From Amorphochlora amoebiformis (Eukaryota > Cercozoa > Chlorarachniophyceae): a stretch of DNA of 64,000 bases. Where the stretch lies: the NCBI GenBank assembly GCA_054601695.1, contig BAAHQB010000008.1, positions 186,001 through 250,000 on the forward strand. The letters are read 5' to 3'. Both the position numbers and the translations under genes were made by a program. Shown piece after piece: positions 1-64,000 of the stretch (positions are counted from its first letter, which is position 1; each line of letters starts with the position of its first letter). The notes under the pieces are model-generated. The model saw only the letters and a program-made list of their open reading frames with translations, did not search any database and was not told the DNA's origin.

Positions 1-1483
<1,483 letters not shown>

Positions 1484-1503
1484 CGTGGCGCGCTCGAGGT
1501 TAA

Positions 1504-1511
1504 GGCGCGAA
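1504..1511 (+). promoter_or_regulatory. E2F-type site 1 (GGCGCGAA)
   Basis: GGCGCGAA matches the core of the E2F/DP consensus TTTSSCGC (TTCGCGCC on the other strand). It lies 21 bp upstream of the MCM3 ATG and is repeated exactly 15 bp further upstream. MCM genes are classic E2F targets in animals and plants. Confidence 0.6.
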
Positions 1512-1515
1512 GGTT

Positions 1516-1526
1516 TTTGGCGCGAA
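1516..1526 (+). promoter_or_regulatory. E2F-type site 2 (TTTGGCGCGAA)
   Basis: TTTGGCGCGAA is a complete E2F consensus (TTTSSCGC plus GAA), 33 bp upstream of the MCM3 ATG and in the same orientation as site 1. Spaced GC-rich octamers are unusual in this AT-rich window. Function is inferred from position and family knowledge. Confidence 0.7.
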
Positions 1527-1813
1527 CTGTCGGGGGTTCCCCCGGGGAATCCCTGAACGAAATGAGTCTCCTCAAAATCTCCATACGAAGATACGGTCCA
1601 AATACCGCATTTGCAGATATCCCGGTGCGAATCCCTGAAATCATTTCCGCGGCGATGTCCGGCCCTGGGCCAACCCATCCCTTGGAAGTTAGTCGCCCCC
1701 GCTCCCTTTTCCTTTTGTTAGAGTGGTGAAATTTGCTAGATACTCAGAGAAAATCCTTCTGTAAATAACCTTTGCTTGTTTGAGTCGGAGGTCGTAAGAT
1801 GCCATTTGGGTGA

Positions 1814-26872
<25,059 letters not shown>

Positions 26873-27167
26873 CTGGACTAAGCCGTTGCAAGCTAGAACT
26901 ATTACAGTAGTCTATCCTAGTAACGGTCGCCTTAATTTGTAAATTATCCATTGGTACTTGTTACAGTGTTTCAATCTACAGATAGAAATAGTACATCATA
27001 GTAAAAGCTCTCATCATATGTTATAATATTCTAGTAATATGGTAAACTAAAAATACTGACGTAAACTACCGTGACGACATCGTATTGAACCTCAAGTCAT
27101 ATGAGAAAAGCAGCAAACGCTAGACACGTGAGACACGTGCGACATTCTGGCCGCACGTAACTTCGCA
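26873..27167. other. Tail-to-tail intergenic spacer
   Basis: The 3' ends of INTS3 (plus) and the CS-domain gene (minus) face each other across 295 bp of non-repetitive sequence. I see no RNA gene, open frame or clear AATAAA within it. Confidence 0.6.
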
Positions 27168-27526
27168 CTATCTCTTGGAATCTAGGAGCTCTGCGTAGTT
27201 TGGGACCACGTTTCCGTCGTCGTCGAGATATGTAGGCTTCTGCTTCGATACCTGTGAGTGGTATCATAATATCCTGTGAACTACTGCCAGTTTATACTAG
27301 TTATATATGGAATGTGGCTATTCATTTAATAAAAGTATATTACTAGTATTGTAAGTATAACGGATGTTATATATATATATATGTGTATATATATATTATG
27401 TTATACATGTAATTTTTATACTTATAATATGAATATATATAAACTAGATAAATAAGGAAAAAATTATGTATTTATATATTGGCAGTAAACGTGAACCTAA
27501 TATATATGTGTATAGATATGTATATA

Positions 27527-27580
<54 letters not shown>

Positions 27581-27596
27581 CGTATATACACACACG

Positions 27597-27631
<35 letters not shown>

Positions 27632-27758
27632 ATATATATAGGTATATGTACATGTATACACATGATATATTACATGTACATTAATTATATACATATGTAT
27701 ATACATATATATAAATACATATTATACATATATATAAATATGTACATATGTAAATGTA

Positions 27759-27810
<52 letters not shown>

Positions 27811-27877
27811 CATATACCTATATACGTATGTGTACATGGATTCACATACAAAACTTTATATACGTGTTTGACAAGAC

Positions 27878-27914
<37 letters not shown>

Positions 27915-28555
27915 ACTGCTCACAATATTATATACATATTACACACACACATATATATATATATATATATCTATATATATATATATATTATATATAACGT
28001 ATTCATCCAACCTCCATCATAATAACATTCAAATATTACCATATCATACACACATATATTTCTTAAAAAAAAATATATATATATATATATTTCTTAAAAA
28101 AAAAAAAAAACATATATTTCCCTAAAAAAAGACCCCACAAGCAAAAGACATCCATGGATGCACACGTGTTCACGCACCTTATCCCTGAACATCCTGTGAG
28201 CTTCCTCCCACAGCTTGGCCGTGTCGACGGAGCCCTTTTTCCTACCCTTCATCGACCGCGTATCGATTTTTGCCTCGCTCGTCAACAATCTACGACACAC
28301 ATCAGATGGGTTAGAGCTCGGAATATCCGAAGAAAACCTTACAATCCCCTTTACGGGAACTGGAGATAGAAAGAAATAGAAAGAAATGCAGGGTGGGAGG
28401 GTATATACGGATATTTAGGTGTTATACTAGAGATGTGTGTATATGTTGACTCGTATGTGTATATATATGCATATATATAATATATGTAAATATATTTACA
28501 TATATATATATATTTATTTATTTATTTATATATTTAATCGTGTGAATGTAAATAC

Positions 28556-28587
<32 letters not shown>

Positions 28588-29015
28588 CATTTACATATAG
28601 TATAAACATTACATACAGTATAATACAAACAAAATCACGTATCTGATCAATCCCTCCCTTCCCCTGCACCCCCTCGACTTGTACCTATTCCACCAAACTT
28701 TCGCACCCTTGATAGGGCTTTTCTTCACGAGGGTGACCACAACCCTTCTTCGGCTCTCGAAGTCCTTCAGTTCCCACTCTACGCCCCCTTCAAAGTCCTC
28801 GTCCATCTCCACCCCAAATGCGAGTTGGCCTGAGACAATGGGCTTGCCTTGGAGCTTGACGGCGAAGGATCGGGACTCACCGTCTACGGATACGCTTACC
28901 TAATTTGTTTTATGTCTGTGTTGTGCGGATGTGTTGTGCATATGTAATATATGTATATATGTATATATATATTACAACTATATATAATATATATATATAT
29001 ATACACATACATATA

Positions 29016-29063
<48 letters not shown>

Positions 29064-29227
29064 AATATTTTATGTTTACATGTTTATACATGCATCTATA
29101 CACAAATAACTTACATATAATACATGTTTTTTCCGTATGCACACATATACATATATATTTGTGTACTATATATGTATACGTTTTATATATGTATATATCT
29201 ATATATATATATATATGTATACATCTA

Positions 29228-29259
<32 letters not shown>

Positions 29260-29384
29260 GTATGCATATATATATATATATATATGTATGTATGCATATA
29301 TATATATATATATATATATATTTATTTATATAATATATATATATATAGGTGTATAAATATGTATAATGTATTTGTGACAATATG

Positions 29385-29430
<46 letters not shown>

Positions 29431-29905
29431 TGAATACGTTTAATGTATATATGATTATATATAAATATATATATATGTACATGTGTATGTTTGTATATGT
29501 TATGTATATATACTTTTGTGTGTGTCTTTCCACAACTGTTAAATATAAATACAAATAAAACACCATTTTCGCCCTCGTCTCCACGGGAATCCACGCGCTT
29601 ACAGTCACTTCATCGCCCGTCTGCGACCACGAGTACCCCTCGAACTCCCCCCCATTCTCCGAGAAGGATTTCCCGCGCAAATTTATTGCTTTCTCTTCCG
29701 GTTTCAGGTTTTTCGTGGAAATCGGCTGGGATCTCGAAGGTGCGGGGTTCGACGGAGGGCAATTGACCTTAATCTCCCCCGACCCAGGTATAGTGACGCT
29801 CGACGGCTTATCAAAAGCAGTGACTTGCGGTCGTCGCCTATCTGGTGATTCCTCATCAGACAAATCGGCGACTAGCTTGTCCCACTTGGAGTAATCAAGC
29901 GACAT
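27168..29905 (-). CDS. CS (p23/NudC-like) domain protein, four exons
   Basis: Predicted HSP90-associated co-chaperone-like protein of 250 residues; partner and role are inferred from the fold only. Minus-strand exons are 29564-29905, 28685-28899, 28178-28289 and 27168-27251, all GT-AG and phase-exact, ending in TAG. The N-terminus [19 protein letters not shown] resembles the DYSKWD opening seen in several CS-domain proteins. The CS beta-sandwich starts at about residue 90 ([17 protein letters not shown]), includes VEWELKDF, and ends at KVWWNRLL near residue 190. A helical tail with LWEEAHRMF follows, then a short acidic end ([10 protein letters not shown]). The first ATG in frame is 33 bp upstream (29938), but MSLDYSKW looks like the family start. 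It is divergent from the myotubularin gene. The introns carry AT arrays. It could equally be a NudC-domain or SGT1/TTC-like family member without the extra domains. Confidence 0.87.
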
Positions 29906-30069
29906 TCCGATGCCTTCCGAGGAAGCAATGGGGCACAATTATGTCCCACCCGTGTCCCGATGCGAAAAATACATCCACAGTTTTCCCCTGAATTTCTCGG
30001 GTGGCACTCCCATTATCCCATGGTGCCTAGGCATAGGTTTTGGCCTAGAACATAGACAATTAAGACTCC
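29906..30069. promoter_or_regulatory. Divergent promoter between CS-domain gene and myotubularin gene
   Basis: About 164 bp of non-repetitive sequence between two predicted starts on opposite strands. No TATA box or operator is evident. The myotubularin start (30070) is the weaker of the two, so the right border is uncertain. Confidence 0.5.
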
Positions 30070-62326
<32,257 letters not shown>

Positions 62327-63873
62327 TCAGTTAACTTCATTCTTGCAGAGGAAGGCACTAACCAACGTGTTTTGAATTGAAGGATTCGATAGAACTTTGG
62401 GGTCAGTGACAACTTGCGCGGTCACAATCGGTTCCAGGGACATTTGTGGAAAGTTCTTGGACTCGCCATCTTCCGGTACAGCGACTAACGCCTTCGGTGA
62501 GATGCTGGCGATAGCCTCTCGTTTTCTGGACTTGAGAAAATCCCACAGCTTCGGCTGGATGGCGAGAGCTTCAGCTTGAGCAATTGGAGCTCCAAAACTT
62601 TCAGGGCTTTCACGTACATTGGTGCGGTGGCGCTTTGCATATCTCGCGAGAAGGGGTTCCAAATGGTTTCCTGCCCTCTTTGTGCTGGAGGATGGTGTGG
62701 AGGAACTTGGAGTTTCAGACTTAGCAGTTTTTTTCCTATGCTTGGGAGAGTTTGACACAGTTCTAACTCCTTCGCAGAAGATGTAAGAGTCCGGATCCTT
62801 ATTACTTTCGAGCGGAAGAACACCAGCACCCTTCCAGAGCAAAGCTGGCTGGCGCTCGTCCTTGTATCGGATCTTTGCCAGAACCTTAGCACTAACCAAC
62901 ACGTTGGCGATGTCGTATAGGCGGCGCTTCTTGGATTTCAGACTTGCTTGATTAGGATGACCCTGGAACAGGAAATTGCCAGCCTCTTCAAGACTAACAA
63001 TTCGTGTTGGGGTTTGGAAGAACATTTGGATAAACTGCTGAGTGAGCTGACGAAGGCCGAGAGATTTTTTGTTGGGGAATGCGGAAAGCTTCTTCTGCTC
63101 AGCCGAGGAATTCGCCTCATCCTTCAGCTCCTTCAGAACGGTTTTTAAACGAGAGTTACCATGCCAAAGGTACTTGTTGCGACCGAGAGAGGATACGATC
63201 CCAATGCTCTCTAGAATGTTAATGATGTCGTATAGTCTGCGCCTCCTTCCTCCCAGTCTTTCAGCAGACTCATCCACGAGGAAGAACTTGTCTTCCAAAT
63301 TCGACATCTGCTCTATGAACTTGGAACACAGCAGCCCGAGAGACTTATCTTTCCTTCGGAAAGTAAGGTCCTTTGTTGCCTTGGACTTGGCCGAACCGGG
63401 TGTGGGGAGCCTGGGCTTGTCGATCTCGGGAGCTTGTAGGGTCGGTGTGACGCAAGAGGAGCGGTATGCGACATTCTCGAGCACGGTAATCGGCTCGGAC
63501 TGGATAGGCGAAGGTACAGAGGCGATGTGCTTCTTTTCCGACTGAGACTTGCTTTCAGGGCTGATTCTCGCGATATCTGATTCCTCTGATATGGATTGAG
63601 AGCCATGTGAGAAGCTCTCTTCATCCGAGTATTCTGAAGTGGAGGGCTGATGCCCATTCCCTGGGCCATTTCCACGCTCGAATACACACGACCAGTCGCT
63701 GACGTGGCTTGCACGGCGTGCTCCAGCAGCTTCCAAAAGATGAGCGTGCTTGGGACACCAGAAGGACCAGCACTTAACAAATTGATTCTTGTCGAGGACG
63801 CAACCAGCGTTCACAGCACACGCGAGGTGATAAGACTGCTTGCAAGTCGGCATGGCGCAAGACATTCCAGCTC
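62327..63873 (-). CDS. PHD finger plus double E2F winged-helix protein (atypical E2F7/8 type), last exon; 5' part off right edge
   Basis: Predicted nuclear DNA-binding regulator of cell-cycle genes. The last exon starts after an acceptor AG (63875-63874) and ends at a stop at 62327. Its first about 45 codons encode the second half of an extended PHD finger: CAMPTC, YHLACAV and CPKH, the Cys/His pattern of zf-HC5HC2H. After a Ser-rich linker come two E2F-type winged helices: KSLGLLCSKF to RRRRLYDIINIL and KYLWHG (about 63350-63160), then KKSLGLRQL to KKRRLYDIANVL and LLWKG (about 63070-62830). Two such domains in tandem, without a dimerisation or RB-binding region, are the mark of atypical E2Fs (E2F7/8, plant DEL), which bind without DP and usually repress. 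The RRxYDI DNA-contact motif is intact in both. The ORF runs open to 63961, but those 29 codons lie in the intron. An N-terminal PHD in this family is new to me. Confidence 0.94.
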
Positions 63874-64000
63874 CTAGGATTGGATATATAATAGGTGCAT
63901 TGGTAAGATCGATTGATTCGAAAATCAATTGTGACAGATTAAGTTCAGGTGCAAGTTTCAAATAGACCCTTGATGAAATGTGATATATATATATATATAT
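63874..64000 (-). other. Intron of the PHD-E2F gene, truncated by the window
   Basis: Non-coding sequence upstream of the acceptor, including an AT array from about 63982. The first half of the PHD finger must lie in an exon beyond 64000. Confidence 0.6.

Larger units (their letters stand above)
1484..1813. promoter_or_regulatory. Divergent promoter between MCM3 and INTS3
   Basis: 330 bp separate the MCM3 start (1483, minus) from the INTS3 start (1814, plus). It is not AT-repeat and has balanced composition, unlike the introns on either side. It contains two GGCGCGAA motifs close to MCM3. No other gene is seen in it. That it drives both genes is inferred from the head-to-head layout. Confidence 0.7.

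Noticed and set aside
63874-63961. Upstream 29 codons of the 544-codon minus frame, starting MKLAPELNLS
   Set aside because: They lie upstream of a good acceptor (ATCCTAG) at the point where PHD homology begins, so they are most likely intron.

Overview
This is nuclear DNA of an intron-rich eukaryote, probably a microbial eukaryote or alga. I cannot place it further. The evidence is GT-AG spliced genes, the standard code, eukaryote-only families (MCM3, Integrator INTS3, myotubularin, atypical E2F) and TTAGGG/CCCTAA telomere-type repeats scattered inside introns. Coding exons are mostly 10-60 codons long. They sit in introns that are largely (AT)n, (GA)n, (CT)n, (GT)n or telomeric repeat. (AT)n has no stop codon in any frame, so most long open frames here are repeat shadows.

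Five genes were rebuilt by hand from homology, splice sites and phase. (1) MCM3, minus strand, 1483 to the left edge, six exons. (2) INTS3, plus strand, 1814-26872, about 46 exons. It diverges from MCM3 across a 330 bp promoter that carries two E2F-type sites. (3) A CS (p23/NudC-like) domain protein, minus strand, 29905-27168, four exons, tail to tail with INTS3. (4) A very large myotubularin-family phosphatase, plus strand, 30070-61371, about 62 exons. It has an N-terminal C2-like region, a PH-GRAM domain, an intact CSDGWDR active site, a coiled coil, a long Ser/Pro-rich region and an acidic tail. It diverges from the CS gene. (5) A PHD finger plus double E2F domain protein (atypical E2F7/8 type), minus strand, 63873-62327, continuing past the right edge.

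Functionally, MCM3 (replication licensing) has E2F-type sites just upstream and an E2F-family gene lies in the same window. INTS3 belongs to Integrator and, in animals, to the SOSS DNA-repair complex. The myotubularin is a predicted 3-phosphoinositide phosphatase.

The most unusual feature is structural. At more than a dozen introns in INTS3 and the myotubularin gene, the exon edge with its splice site has been tandemly copied into the intron, the copies being separated by AT or CT microsatellite. When the acceptor side is copied, only the last copy leads into the exon. When the donor side is copied, only the first copy is joined to it. Two minisatellites (20590-20956 and 41275-41816) look like extreme amplifications of an acceptor. 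A second novelty is a dispersed element of about 92 nt with three predicted hairpins, found about a dozen times and always in the same orientation relative to the telomeric repeats around it.
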